Shown here: piece by piece, positions 18,741 through 28,167 of the stretch
Layout of the letters: each line of letters starts with the position of its first letter
How positions within the stretch are numbered: the first letter of the stretch is position 1
From: Bremia lactucae
Taxonomy: Eukaryota > Oomycota > Peronosporomycetes > Peronosporales > Peronosporaceae
NCBI RefSeq assembly: GCF_004359215.1
Contig: NC_090620.1
Span: 3,978,100 to 4,008,451 of the forward strand
Length of the DNA stretch: 30,352 nucleotides
Reading direction: 5' to 3'
Translations under genes and position numbers: made by a program
Notes under the pieces: generated by a model
Told to the model about the DNA's origin: nothing
Databases searched by the model: none
The model's input: only the letters and a program-made list of their open reading frames with translations

Positions 18741-21620
18741 TAATCAGCACGATCAAACACGTGGTGCCTCCGTGTCTGCTGTGAGGGTAATTCTGACCGT
18801 TTTATGTTTAAATAAGTCAAAATCCGAAAACGAGGTAGCAAGGCTGATATCAGTAAGCCCATCGGCAATCTCTCCCTGCCCACCAGGCTCTGAACCACGC
18901 AATCGTGGTGTTAATGGAAGCGTGGGTGTGTGAGTCCGTTCACTAAGAATGGAGTATAGCCTGTAGACATGCATAGCACAAACTCAACATCCGGGAGCAT
19001 TGCACTCCTGCGCTTTGGTGTTGCAGCGTACACACTGCGCAAAATGTCTTTAGTGACGCGAACAATACGCTCAGTTGACAATTGGTCTGCGGATGCTCCA
19101 CTGTGCATATGCCCAATCTGGTGCCAAGCACTTGGTAAATCTAGATTAAGAACGTGCCTGGGAAGCCGGGGTCTCTATCGAAGACAATTACTACTGGCAA
19201 CCCGTGTTGTCTAAACGCGCGATTAAAAAACAGCCTTGATGTACGTTCACCATCAATGGTATCCCGGCACAGCCGCTAGATAATCTATTTTGCTCAAGCG
19301 GTCAACAATAATCACAAGCGACCCTTTTGGTCGGAAGGCATGCCAACCATGAAAGTCGAGACTTACCGACCTCAACAATCCGTTGAAATCGGTAGTGGCT
19401 TCAGTGGTGCACTGCTGGACGGTGCAGGCTTAACGCGCTGACACTATTCGCAAAAGCGAATACAGTTGGCCACCCATTGAAATTGTAGTGACCAACCAAA
19501 ATTCCTCGGAAACTTAGAAAAATGTCATTTCACGGTCCTGATGCCAACGCGATGGCGCATCATAAACCTTGTGAAGGATCATCAGCTTGAGATCTGTCTC
19601 ATTTGGCACACAGATTCTTAAGGAATCATAGGTGACAGTTGATGCCATTACATGCCATCGCTGTCGCTAAAGCGATATATCTTAGCTTCCAGGTGCGTCC
19701 GAAGGACACAATTGGGCTACTCCAGAGTCTGCAACACAGCGTCAAATTGACGCTTGTGCGACTCTTCTTCGTTTAGCCCGTACTCGGCCTACTTAGCACG
19801 AATATATTGTCAAAGTAATGAAGCTCATAGGCACGTTGCTGACGCATCACGTGAGTCACCACTCGGTTGATTGTCCTGGTGGGTTTCTATAACCTTGAAG
19901 CATCACAAGCAACTCCCAAAGCATACCGCTTAGGGTGCTTACTGTTATTTTTTGGCTTTATCGGACTTTTTCATGAGTACCTGATGTAGCCATCCTTTAA
20001 ATCCAACGCGGAAAAGATTGTTGACTTTCCCATGGAGTTCAACAAAACATCTCTCCGCGGGATTGGCGTTTGCGCCGATATGTTCGCCGTGTTCAGTTAT
20101 TGTAAGCATTAACCACGCACCATCAACCTGTGGCTTTACGCACACAAAAGGTCTCACACATGTCTCGTCTTGGCTCGCTTGTCGAAGAAACTATCGATAT
20201 AATCGACTTGTTCTTTTGGCAACGGCCATTGCCTGGTCACACAATACTTGGTGTCAGATTCGAGGTCAATTTCGTGTTCGATGTCCCTATCTGCTGGTAG
20301 ACGGCTCGGCACTTTCTCTGGGAACACATCGCGATGTTTCCACAGAACCTCAAAGAACGGACTGTCTGTCAAGGCATCTCAGCCTTGAGCAGCGAACCGT
20401 TTCCTTTTGTCCGTTTCTAGGACGCTCTTGTCCATTATGGACAACGAGCAACAGTCCACCAAGTTCTCTTTTGGAACTGGTGTGGCGACCTTCTTTAATT
20501 TGGCAACGAACAGATCCCTCGACATCTCCGGTACTTTTACTATCTTTTCGGCAGATTCAAAGACTTGCCCCAGCACCTCAAATGAGGACGCCCCCGCAAA
20601 TTGTCTTTGACGGCCTCAAATACCTCGTATGAAGGCCCGTGCCCTTAAATAGGATCTGATCCAAAGGTCACTCGTTTAGATAAGCCTTTGATCATCCTAA
20701 TCTGTCGGGTACTCGCTCTTCGAGTCACCACGACCTTTGACTGCCGTTGCTTTCCTAGCTAACGCACCTATTCTAACGCACCAGGCTCTAGGCGCTATGT
20801 CGGTTCATGCCATGCTTGGCTTCCAGTCAACTCGCTATCTAGTGGCACAGGCTCTTGGCTTCCAGTCAACTCGCTATCTACTGGCACAGGCTCTTGGCTC
20901 TGTGCAGGACATTCGGACGTATGACTACTTGTCATTGCTCTTTTCGCTACCCCAGTCTCCACGAGCGGGGTAAAAATTTGGGTCACCTGACATCCAGTCG
21001 GTACATTTTTAAGTACACCAGGCTTAAGGCTCGGGGTAGAGTTTTGTGATGTTTGACATCTCGTCAGCGCACTCTCAACTGTGTTCGACATGACATCAAT
21101 TGCTTATGCCTCTCGCAGGAGCACATCCTTTCCGGTGCCCTACGTAGTGTTCGCAACTGTGAGTGCACGCCAGTCTATCCATGATTAATGTCTTATCACC
21201 CACGGCATGCCTAGGATTAGGGCATGCGGACTCTACATACCTAGCACCGTGATTTTCTCTCTACAGGAGAAGTCTAAAGCTGAATGCGAGTTCAACTTGA
21301 ACTCCCTCATACTTTACGAGCGCGTTGTTCACTAAACGAACGGTCGCCTCTTCTCGCTTGCCATCCTGGTAAAGCGACTCAAACATCGTCGGTCTCTGTT
21401 TTAGAGCCGCGAGTTTAACAAATTTTGTGATGCACCCGGATTCACTTGGAGGGTCATCCATCCTCTTGCTGGGCGCCTTTGCCCCAGCAGAGACCTTGAC
21501 ATAGCAGCGTGCCATCATATGGTCGCGCTTGCCGCATTTATAGCAGGCAACGTCTGCAGTGCCCAACTCCATGGGAGTGGCATCTGACCTCCCGGGAGCC
21601 TTACATTCAGGCTTGTCTAT
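18741..21620 (-). pseudogene. pol: Gypsy gag end, protease, RT and integrase remnants (element Y)
   Basis: Minus-strand order: gag zinc knuckle CYKCGKRDHMMARCY (21570-21520, with Gly replaced by Asp before His); protease block TMFESLYQDGKREEATVRLV (21440 to about 21300); linker with a 13-residue duplication (21091-20795); RT entry DRDIEHEIDLESDTKYCVTRQWPLPKEQVDYID (split over 20372-20154); a degraded RT core (20157-19945); RT finger HVMRQQRAYELHYFDN (about 19830); integrase zinc part and CEQCQRVKPA-like block (19480-19330); then integrase core fragments ERIVRVTKDILRSVYAATPKRRSAMLP and STGYTPFLVNGLTHP (19108-18911). Almost every domain is in a different frame. No 5' LTR is attached: gag is cut at about 21620. 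Confidence 0.78.
20815..20908 (-). repeat. 39-bp tandem repeat in the pol linker of element Y
   Basis: Units 20815-20853 and 20854-20892 are nearly identical, with a partial third to about 20908. In frame (39 = 13 codons) they encode SQEPVPxDSELTG twice, so the duplication kept the reading frame. Confidence 0.85.
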
Positions 21621-22217
21621 GTCACAACTATAATGAAGAATGGTCAGAGCATTATACGTTGTGGTTTTACGAAAAGAGAAGCAGCTAAGCCTTTATGCAC
21701 AGCGCTCTTATTAATGGTCGCTACGCTAGCTAACGTAGACGATGAGACATCATTAGAAAAGTTTGTTGTCTACATGTTGGGAGAAATGAGTGAAGTTTGT
21801 AAGGGCAGTAGTTTCATCATCCTTCCTCATTAGCTCACTATCCTCATCACTACTATGAGGTGACGGCAGCGGTGTCGACTCATTGTAGTCAACAACGAGC
21901 GACGGATCGACATTCTCACTGTGAAAATGGGATGGATCATTCAGTCTAGTTAGCGACAGCAGCAGTAGCTGTCGGCGTTGTAGCTATGGCACTGGATGGC
22001 GGCGTGTTAACGCGGTGCATGCGCTTCGCGCGTGGTTGAGTGGGTGTCCTCGCAGAAGACCCACCAACTTAGCCCTTTTAGGTGGCATATTCTGCTCCGT
22101 GTTTCACACAGGTATCAAAAGTGAATGAGAAAATTAAGCGGCGTGTTAAGCAGCTCGCCGTTCCTCTGTTCTCTTTGACGGATTTGCAAAATGTAAACTC
22201 GTTCTTAAAGGGGGGAG
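21621..22217. other. Unassigned segment with a minus-strand N-terminal-like remnant
   Basis: From an ATG at 22089 the minus strand reads MPPKRAKLVG. After a one-base shift it reads GSSARTPTQPRAKRMHRVNTPPSS, then NDPSHFHSENVDPSLVVDYNE and SSDEDSELM, ending at a stop near 21755. The basic start followed by an acidic Ser-rich stretch looks like the start of a nuclear or transposase-type protein. I do not recognise it, and at least two shifts break it. The plus-strand ORF at 21633-21833 is not persuasive. The purine tract AAAGGGGGGAG at 22207-22217 sits directly before an LTR start. Confidence 0.35.
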
Positions 22218-22673
22218 TGTTAAGTACTTTGTGTACGTATTTGGATGGTCAATTACTACCTATTACTTAGGTGTGGTTCCCATTGTGCCCTGAGGGCATT
22301 CACATTAGTGGGGATGACGGCTAGCGTCAGCCGTTACGCGAGGCATCTAGAAAGATACGCTCGCAAAACATATTAATATTTATCAACAGAGATGACATTA
22401 TAGGATTGTTAAAAAGAGAAATTTATATTTAATTCGATTAAAAATATAACAGTTTGAAAACTTCTTCATACTTCATAAGTGCGCACGAGGAGCCGGATTA
22501 CCACTCCCGTGGCGACTCGTATATCAAAGTACTTAGTGCGTTGGGTGAGGTCGCTAAAGTGCCCACCACAACAATCTTGCTGCACGTTAGAGAAGTCGGT
22601 CAAACCGCTTCCTCGCGGTACTATAGTGTGTGCTTAAGTAATGCATGGCCGCATTAAGACGTGCCCGCCTACA
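22218..22673 (+). repeat. LTR, family 2-like, preceded by a polypurine tract
   Basis: Starts TGTTAAGTAC after AAAGGGGGGAG (a plausible polypurine tract, so a 3' LTR) and ends TGCCCGCCTACA, about 456 bp. From about 22271 onward it aligns with both family 2 LTRs (for example GACGGCTAGCGTCA, ATGACATTATAGGATTG, GAAGTCGGTCAAAC, GTGTGTGCTTAAGTA). The first ~50 bases differ. The flanks (GGGAG, ATCTT) are not a target duplication. Confidence 0.7.
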
Positions 22674-22921
22674 ATCTTAAGTGCTCTTTTTGTACTCACT
22701 ATGAGCCACAATTTTCTTATCTTTCAGTTTTTGTCGGCTTTCCTTCGTACTTTCTTGGTTGAAAAAGCATCTTGCTATCTATCATGAAAGTACACATATT
22801 TGCGAAGTCTTTTTGCGGACCTTTCGAGCTACTGAAGCTGGGATGGCCTGCATAAATGTTTCTCAAAATGTATTCTATTTATCGGCAAGTTGCTATCATT
22901 ATGCTACTCTTCATAAATACA

Positions 22922-23140
22922 GGTAGATAATCAAGGGGTGCGGCCATATCGGTTCCCAAATGTAATTTAGTGGGGTGTGCCAAAGTCCAAACGGGATCTA
23001 AAGACGAATAATTGTCAATTTTGCGATAAAGCGGAATAATGAAACTGTATGTTTAAATCCGCAGTCTTTATTTAATTAAAAAAAATTGACGGGGAGGGGT
23101 GTGGTTATATCAAGAGGGGGTCTGCCTATACCGGTTCCCT
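22922..23140 (+). repeat. Dispersed repeat R, copy 3
   Basis: GGTAGATAATCAAGGGGTGCGG, then GGGATCTAAAGACGA, AAGCGGAATAATG, and a terminal pair GTGGTTATATC / TGCCTATACCGG. Same order as copies 1 and 2. Like copy 1, it lies just outside a family 2 LTR. Confidence 0.65.
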
Positions 23141-23583
23141 CATTTTATAGTTCTTTACTATTTTCCCATTATTAAAAAAAATATTTAATATTTCTCTTAT
23201 AGAAATGACATTTATGCAACGGAATACCCTGTTACATCAGCCTTCCTCAACAAAACATCTTGATGCTGGCTGGAAGCGACAAGTCTCGTTTGTTAAGCAC
23301 TTATGTAAGTTGGCCCTAAGAAAATTGAAATAAGCTGTATAATATCCGCCTCATGTTTGTACGACGAAATTAAGAGCAAAAGTCAAATTTATGGTCTAAA
23401 ATGCATCCTAAATATTGCAGCTAAATGTATTTAGTTAACATCATATTATTTGTGACATTTTCCTCTGACTTCCAAGAAAAGAGTACGAAAATTCGTGCTT
23501 TTTAAGCATCATTCATTACTCGATATGAGAATCACCAAAGCGGCAAAAGACTTGGACAGATATTAGCCGAAGTGTTGGAACCA
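23141..23583. other. Intergenic region, nothing recognised
   Basis: AT-rich. GAATACCCTGTTACA at about 23222-23236 resembles the outer end of a family 1 LTR (minus) and may be a scrap of one. No gene seen. Confidence 0.4.
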
Positions 23584-24651
23584 TCATAAAGTGCTGCAGG
23601 CAAAGAGCTGCAAGTTACTCGGCTGACGTACGCGTTTAGCGCTATTGCCCGTACCGAATTCAAAACTAAAATCGTTAAGAGGCAGCTCTTTCACAAGTGT
23701 CCATACGATGTCTTCCTTTTCACCATCCTGAAGCATTCGCAGCGTGGCGCTAACAAAACTCGGACGAGAGCACCTCTCTGGTACAATGAACGCGACAACA
23801 CGAGCTCGCCACGCGCTGGCGCTATGTCTGTAAAAATTATGAACAAGATCACTCCCGTCGCCGCCTTTGGCACCGAACGGCGGGTTGCCAATGGCAACCA
23901 CAAAGTTTTCTTTAGAGATTGAGCTCTCGGACACCAAAAAATCGCCAGCATGGACCTGTGCTTTGATCTTGCTGTCTTCATTAACCTCAGCAACTTCCTT
24001 CGCAACTTGCTGCACACTATTTCTTGCCAGATCGTGAAGTCTTTTATCAATCTCATACCCGACGACATGCTGCGCTCCAGCTCGTAGCAGTGCTGTCAGG
24101 AATCTGCCGTCACCGCAAGATGGCTCGAGCCACACTACGTCAGTGACTTGCTTCGTTTGCAAGTGCATCATTGCCATATGAACGACCAACTCTACAAGTT
24201 CGGCACTGCTAAAGTACTGCTGTAAGTCGCGCGCGTTCTTAGTCGCTGCGCGTGCAATTGATCGCTGGCGTTTAGTAGCGGCGTAGAGATCGTCGTCAAC
24301 GAACTCAATTTGATGCGGCGTCGGTAGCTGTGCAAACGCGGCGTTGATCCAGTCCTCACACACGCGCACATTCTTTTGCAGCTCCTTTCGCCAGCCAGCT
24401 GCGAGGTCGCACCGGACCCAATGAATTGTCATTAGCTTGCGTAAACGCTTGGTTGGAAGCCGCTGAAAGCTGCTACCGATATTCGAATGCAGCTGACGGT
24501 CCCAGTGCTGCAGATCCACGATTTCGCGCTCGATGATACGATCACGTTCTAGAGATGTAGAGCACAGGTCATTGCTATTGTGGCTCAAGGAGGTTTGCAA
24601 CAGGAAACGCCCACGGTGCGGGCTGTAGCCTCGCAAAGACAGGCTCGACAT
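23584..24651 (-). CDS. SAM-dependent methyltransferase with NPPF motif (N6-adenine or N-methyltransferase type)
   Basis: An intact, intronless 355-residue frame. Residues 1-150 are basic and helical, with no recognised domain. The Rossmann-like methyltransferase fold follows. Motif I is EPSCGDGRF at 176-184 (SAM binding), with an acidic residue ending strand 2 at Glu200 in VGYEID. HAGDF at 235-239 holds the adenine-contacting Asp. NPPF at 256-259 is the catalytic motif of amino-methyltransferases acting on adenine or on amide nitrogens. The NPPF layout is that of TaqI/HemK-like enzymes. DNA, RNA or protein could be the substrate. Oomycetes are known to carry DNA 6mA, so a DNA enzyme is possible but unproven. 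No target-recognition domain is evident. It is divergent from the small ORF at 24812, 160 bp away. Confidence 0.88.
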   Translation of the reverse strand: MSSLSLRGYSPHRGRFLLQTSLSHNSNDLCSTSLERDRIIEREIVDLQHWDRQLHSNIGSSFQRLPTKRLRKLMTIHWVRCDLAAGWRKELQKNVRVCEDWINAAFAQLPTPHQIEFVDDDLYAATKRQRSIARAATKNARDLQQYFSSAELVELVVHMAMMHLQTKQVTDVVWLEPSCGDGRFLTALLRAGAQHVVGYEIDKRLHDLARNSVQQVAKEVAEVNEDSKIKAQVHAGDFLVSESSISKENFVVAIGNPPFGAKGGDGSDLVHNFYRHSASAWRARVVAFIVPERCSRPSFVSATLRMLQDGEKEDIVWTLVKELPLNDFSFEFGTGNSAKRVRQPSNLQLFACSTL

Positions 24652-24811
24652 ATGTAGAGATTACGCAGATAGCCTTTAAAATTTACGCGGTACTAAATAT
24701 CTCGCGCTCTTAAAATTTCGACATCGAAGAAACTCCAAATGATTTGAGCGTTATCGCCAAGTCCTTTTTAGCGTCTGGGCCGCGGTGTTTGTGCCGCCCT
24801 TTTGATAGCGC

Positions 24812-25108
24812 ATGCCTCTAACTGCAGGTGGCATTTCACGTCAAAATGTGGTAGTTTTAGGTGCATGCCTCACAAGTGCACTTGTCTTTCTTTTAGCCGC
24901 TGGCACAGGCTACACTGCTTGCTATCGGAAACTGAGCACATCGTGTCGATATATGAACCAAATCTACGCATATTCCTGAACTCGACTTCACCTGTTAAAT
25001 GGTGTCATGCCATTAATAGGTGCATTATCAATTTCGCGCTTGTTGCGGCTTCAATAGGTTAGGTTCCCACAACGCGATCCTGAGAAATTTTGGAATGACT
25101 TCTCGTAA
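24812..25108 (+). CDS. Candidate small single-TM protein, two exons
   Basis: The ATG at 24812 opens MPLTAGGISRQNVVVLGACL and continues with a hydrophobic stretch TSALVFLLAAGTGYTACY, one plausible membrane helix at residues 12-34. Read straight through it is 55 aa, ending at 24979. Splicing 24812-24942 to 25063-25108 (120-bp intron, GT...TAG, phases match) instead gives a 58-aa product ending FPQRDPEKFWNDFS. That tail is far more protein-like than the unspliced one. The donor GTGTCG is weak, so the exon border is uncertain. The size, lone helix and charged tail resemble small mitochondrial inner-membrane subunits, but I do not recognise the family. Confidence 0.42.
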
Positions 25109-25700
25109 ATTGAATTCCCGTTGTGCTCACCTACTATCTAAAGGTGTGCGCATTGTATCTATTGCAACAATCGTTGCAAGTAGAGCTTTTTAGTAAAGGC
25201 GCTAACCGCGCCTACATTCTTTAATGAGGCCTCTCTCTCTTAACCAATTAGCGCTACCCCCGCCTATATCCATGTTTATCAGTAAATACGGGCTGTTTCT
25301 TTTTTTCTAGCCAAGACCTTAGCATGCAGCACTACACGCACGGCAGTATCCTATCCTTGTCTGGCAGAACATCACCTGAGGATACACCATCATGCCGACC
25401 ATAGGGTTGCCGAGAGATTCTCGCGATACGAAACGACAGGCCCTTGCAAGATCGCATTCTGTAGAATTAGAAACTCACCATCCCGCGTAAAACAGACAAG
25501 CTGCTTGCAAGAAGCGATATTAATAGACCTTTACAGAGCTGTCACGCGCCAGATCTTCGAGGGGGCAGGCTTCCGCGACTAAGGTTCCATGGCGGTCCTG
25601 CCGCTGTGAACAAGCCATCGAAACTCGGTTACACTTGGCCACTTCAATGTGCACGTGTTCGATATCTTCTACAGTACCTGCATTCTACCATTGTCGCACC
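25109..25700. other. No assigned gene; an open frame of about 89 codons without ATG
   Basis: After a pyrimidine-rich acceptor-like site (TTTCTTTTTTTCTAG ending 25311), the plus strand is open in one frame to TAA at about 25581. A second frame has a short ATG ORF from 25325. It could be an exon, but I find no partner exon and recognise no domain. Confidence 0.25.
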
Positions 25701-26010
25701 ATGGCGACGCGGAAGCTAAAATTTGAAGAAGCGGTAGCTGTCCTACCTACACTGCGCTATGGCATTCTCATCTTCGGTGTAGAGTTCGGTCCTTCATTGA
25801 TTACGATCGACTTAGAATTAGTTTGGTGGCAGCTGGTTTTGGCCAGCACGTTCGCAGGCCTTCCCACGTCGCGATGCCGTCGTCTGGTGTAACCATCAAA
25901 ATTCCTCGCGACATGTAGTCCTGAAGGGCACTTTAACGAGCACAGCTAAAACAGAGGAGCCGTCGTTTATAAAGGATGCAGTCCCGCCGAAGGTACCTTG
26001 GTGGTCCTGA
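25701..26010 (+). CDS. Candidate small protein, two exons
   Basis: The ATG at 25701 follows GCATTCTACCATTG by about 15 bases, which resembles the oomycete initiator consensus. It reads MATRKLKFEEAVAVLPTLRY. Unspliced, the frame ends at 25892 with unconvincing sequence. Joining 25701-25776 to 25955-26010 (GT...CAG, matching phase) gives 43 aa ending SFIKDAVPPKVPWWS. The donor could instead be two bases downstream (GTAGAG) with acceptor CAGAG, still in frame. Unrecognised; possibly a small organelle or membrane-associated subunit. Its second exon overlaps the end of the minus-strand ORF 25967-26464, so both cannot be right over their full length. Confidence 0.38.
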
Positions 26011-26464
26011 AAAAGAGACCAACAACAGCACGTAGGCTTGTTGGTGTGTTGCATAATTTGTAGACGCATAAACAATCCGTAAAAATGCCATTATAGCATT
26101 TGCTAAATATCATGCACCGCGCTCCGCGCGTTCCTGGAAATCTGCGATCTGTAGCGTCTAAATGAAAATGATTAGCTAAAAAAATCAGACCACGAAGTCC
26201 ACGCAGCAGTATCAGCGCACAGAATGTTATTCCTTTAATATAGAGCAAAATTAGCAAGTTGGTGTCGCGGCGTCGGTAAAAAAACAAGCGGGTCCAAGTA
26301 CGGTCGTACGTCCGGCTGAACGCCAGCAAGTACTTGCCATGCGTAACCGCTTCCATGCAGTCCCTCTGCTCTCCAGACTCATCGCAAACGAGCGCTTCTG
26401 AAACATGCCAGCACTTGACACAAAAAAGCTTATCAATTTGGTTTTCGGCCGTTACGTCGGACAA
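25967..26464 (-). CDS. Hypothetical protein, 165 codons, doubtful 3' half
   Basis: The ATG at 26464 starts MSDVTAENQIDKLFCVKCWH, with two CxxC-like cysteines (CVKC) in the first 20 residues. The first ~70 residues look like protein (ESGEQRDCMEAVTHGKYLLAFS). After about 26250 the composition becomes hydrophobic and irregular, as if reading an intron or noncoding DNA. It is divergent from the RING gene, 367 bp between start codons, so the two may share a promoter region. I do not recognise it. It could be exon 1 of a spliced gene or chance. Confidence 0.33.
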   Translation of the reverse strand: MSDVTAENQIDKLFCVKCWHVSEALVCDESGEQRDCMEAVTHGKYLLAFSRTYDRTWTRLFFYRRRDTNLLILLYIKGITFCALILLRGLRGLIFLANHFHLDATDRRFPGTRGARCMIFSKCYNGIFTDCLCVYKLCNTPTSLRAVVGLFFRTTKVPSAGLHPL

Positions 26465-26794
26465 GAGATAGAGCTACAAAATAATTTTTAGGCACGAAAT
26501 GTAGTACGTTGCAAAAAATGCTCGAGATAGCCAGCAAATCGTCGCGCTGCCTATTTCCTTTTTGCGAGAATAGTACCCGATTCCGAACTTCGGAAGCCTT
26601 TTGTCGTCTTAGTCATACCTTTTGCTACCCATCGGAACGAGCTTAGAATCTCTGAGACGTTGTCTCCACCGCACACCGCAAAAGCCTGGCTCTCCTACCG
26701 CGGTCATAATCGTCAGCGGGGCTAGGTTTAGGGCTAGAGAGCACTCCAACTGCTTGTCCACTTTTCTTTTCGAACAGCCCGACTCCCGCGCTGA

Positions 26795-26811
26795 TCACTT
26801 TCATTCAATCA
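26795..26811 (+). promoter_or_regulatory. Oomycete-like initiator upstream of the RING gene
   Basis: TCACTTTCATTCAATCA, followed by TTTGCC, is close to the oomycete transcription-start consensus (TCAYTYY then CAWTTT). It is 21-37 bases before ATG 26832, the usual short leader, and so supports that start over the upstream ATG at 26622. Confidence 0.5.
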
Positions 26812-26831
26812 TTTGCCTTCTCAGTCTCACG

Positions 26832-27584
26832 ATGGACATTACCGTCCGCGTCGAAGTGCAATATGTCGCGCCGGAGAATGCGTTGATTCGTGACGTGCTT
26901 CAAATGTTTCGCACGCCTGCGTGGGTGCGCTTTATGGTGCGCTACATCTCGCCGCACCTGAAGAATGCTGCGCCTGCTGATAAGTCAGTAATGGACAGTC
27001 TCGCCTCCTGGACGGTCGGTAGCGACGTGACCTCGAAGGCAGGCACCAAGCGCCCAATTTCGAGCGTTGCGTCCAGCTCCGTATGCGCACAGGATTGTGT
27101 TATCTGCCTTAGTGAGCTCCAAAGCAGTGACGATCAGTTTGTGTCGCTGCCTTGCGGTCACAAATTTCACCTTACATGCATTCGCTCGTGGCTTAAGCTG
27201 CGCAGTACATGCCCAAGCTGTCGCTTTCAATTTCGAAAGGCGTTTTTTGGAAGCTACGCCGTGCGCACGCTCAATTCGGCGCTATTACTGAAGCAGGAGC
27301 ATCGGCCGCTACCGAAGGAGGAGATTCTAAACACATGCGTCAGTCGCGAGACGATACGCGCTGTTGTAAACGTTACACTTAGCCAAATTGCCGCGCATGC
27401 CAAGCAAAGTCAGTATCCGTGTGTACTAAACGCACTTATGATGCACTCGAACGGTGACAGCTTTACAGAAGCCGAGGCAACAAACACTGCGCTGGCGAAA
27501 AGCAAGGGCAGTAAAACTGGAGACAAGGGAAGTGATGACGCTGACAGTACTGAACGTCGGTCCAAACGAGTGCGCGTGGTATAA
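26832..27584 (+). CDS. RING-H2 finger protein, probable E3 ubiquitin ligase
   Basis: 250 aa from ATG 26832. An in-frame ATG at 26622 would add 70 residues, but the initiator-like site lies between the two. The RING-H2 finger spans residues 89-130: Cys89, Cys92, Cys108, His110, His113, Cys116, Cys127, Cys130, with the Ile after the first Cys and the Trp120 and Pro128 that normally contact the E2. All zinc ligands are present, so ubiquitin-transfer activity is likely. Residues 1-85 hold no known domain. Residues 140-215 are probably helical, with LPKEEI and an Ala-rich stretch. The tail is charged and ends ERRSKRVRVV, a likely nuclear signal. No transmembrane segment. Substrates unknown. Single exon. 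Expressed divergently from 25967-26464 and convergently with 27876-28140. Confidence 0.9.
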   Translation: MDITVRVEVQYVAPENALIRDVLQMFRTPAWVRFMVRYISPHLKNAAPADKSVMDSLASWTVGSDVTSKAGTKRPISSVASSSVCAQDCVICLSELQSSDDQFVSLPCGHKFHLTCIRSWLKLRSTCPSCRFQFRKAFFGSYAVRTLNSALLLKQEHRPLPKEEILNTCVSRETIRAVVNVTLSQIAAHAKQSQYPCVLNALMMHSNGDSFTEAEATNTALAKSKGSKTGDKGSDDADSTERRSKRVRVV

Positions 27585-27875
27585 GACATGTAAAGAGATC
27601 GATCTGTGTCACTATGATGAGAATAGGTATAAAATGTAAATTATGTATAAAGGACTTTTATTTGGCTAGTGAATACAGTCCTGTGCAGATAGATTTAAAA
27701 ATCTAAGGTGCAACAGGATGACGTTGCTTTGTATGGTAGAATTTTGCGCCGCATTGTTGTTGATGCGGCGGATACATATGTACTGGATCTTGATATGGAT
27801 GATGTGGAAGCAAATCGCTTGCCATAACATTAGTAGTAACGTACACATACACATCGATTATCATAAAGTACAACC

Positions 27876-28140
27876 TCAAGTTTCGATGCCAACTGTTGCG
27901 GAATAGTATTACGTCAGGACTGCAAGCTCTTCCACCATTTGACCTGGGTCCACTTACAAAAAGAATAATGATTGTAGTACGGTACATAATTTCTTCGTTG
28001 CATATCATGCTCCTTTTCACGTGCTGCCCACGCACGCTTTGATGGTGTACCATGCGGCACGCTTGCATAGCGGACGAGACCATGAACCGAGCTCAGCTGT
28101 TGACCACAATCCGGCGCTAAATTTATACAAGCCTACAGCG
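27876..28140 (-). CDS. Candidate spliced gene, 3' part (two exons), start not found
   Basis: The minus strand has an open, protein-like frame from about 28140: SSVHGLVRYASVPHGTPSKR, then AWAAREKEHDMQRRNYVPYY. It runs into a textbook intron at 27957-27893 (GTAAGT donor, CTGAC branch site at 27917-27913, CAACAG acceptor, 65 bp). After splicing, this frame ends FFGIET and stop at 27876. No ATG lies in frame upstream; an ATG at 28167 (MAPRKHDD) is in another frame. Two other frames also cross the intron, one open from ATG 28083, so the frame choice rests on composition. Not recognised. Confidence 0.35.
27893..27957 (-). other. Probable spliceosomal intron
   Basis: GTAAGT at the 5' end, CTGAC 20 bases before the 3' end, CAG at the end. 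Length 65 bp suits oomycete introns. Confidence 0.5.
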
Positions 28141-28167
28141 AACGTCGTCGTGTTTTCGCGGCGCCAT

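Noticed and set aside
23691..24068. 125-codon ORF in another frame of the methyltransferase
   Set aside because: Out-of-frame shadow; the main frame holds EPSCGDG and NPPF.
25195..25260. tRNA-like A box (TAGCGCTAATTGG, minus strand) with a nearby 6-bp hairpin
   Set aside because: No B box, no cloverleaf and no acceptor stem could be formed.
28137..28167. Joining ATG 28167 (MAPRKHDD) to the exon at 28140 by a 20- or 32-bp intron
   Set aside because: Such an intron is too short to be spliced, and the only longer option (40 bp) gives the wrong frame.
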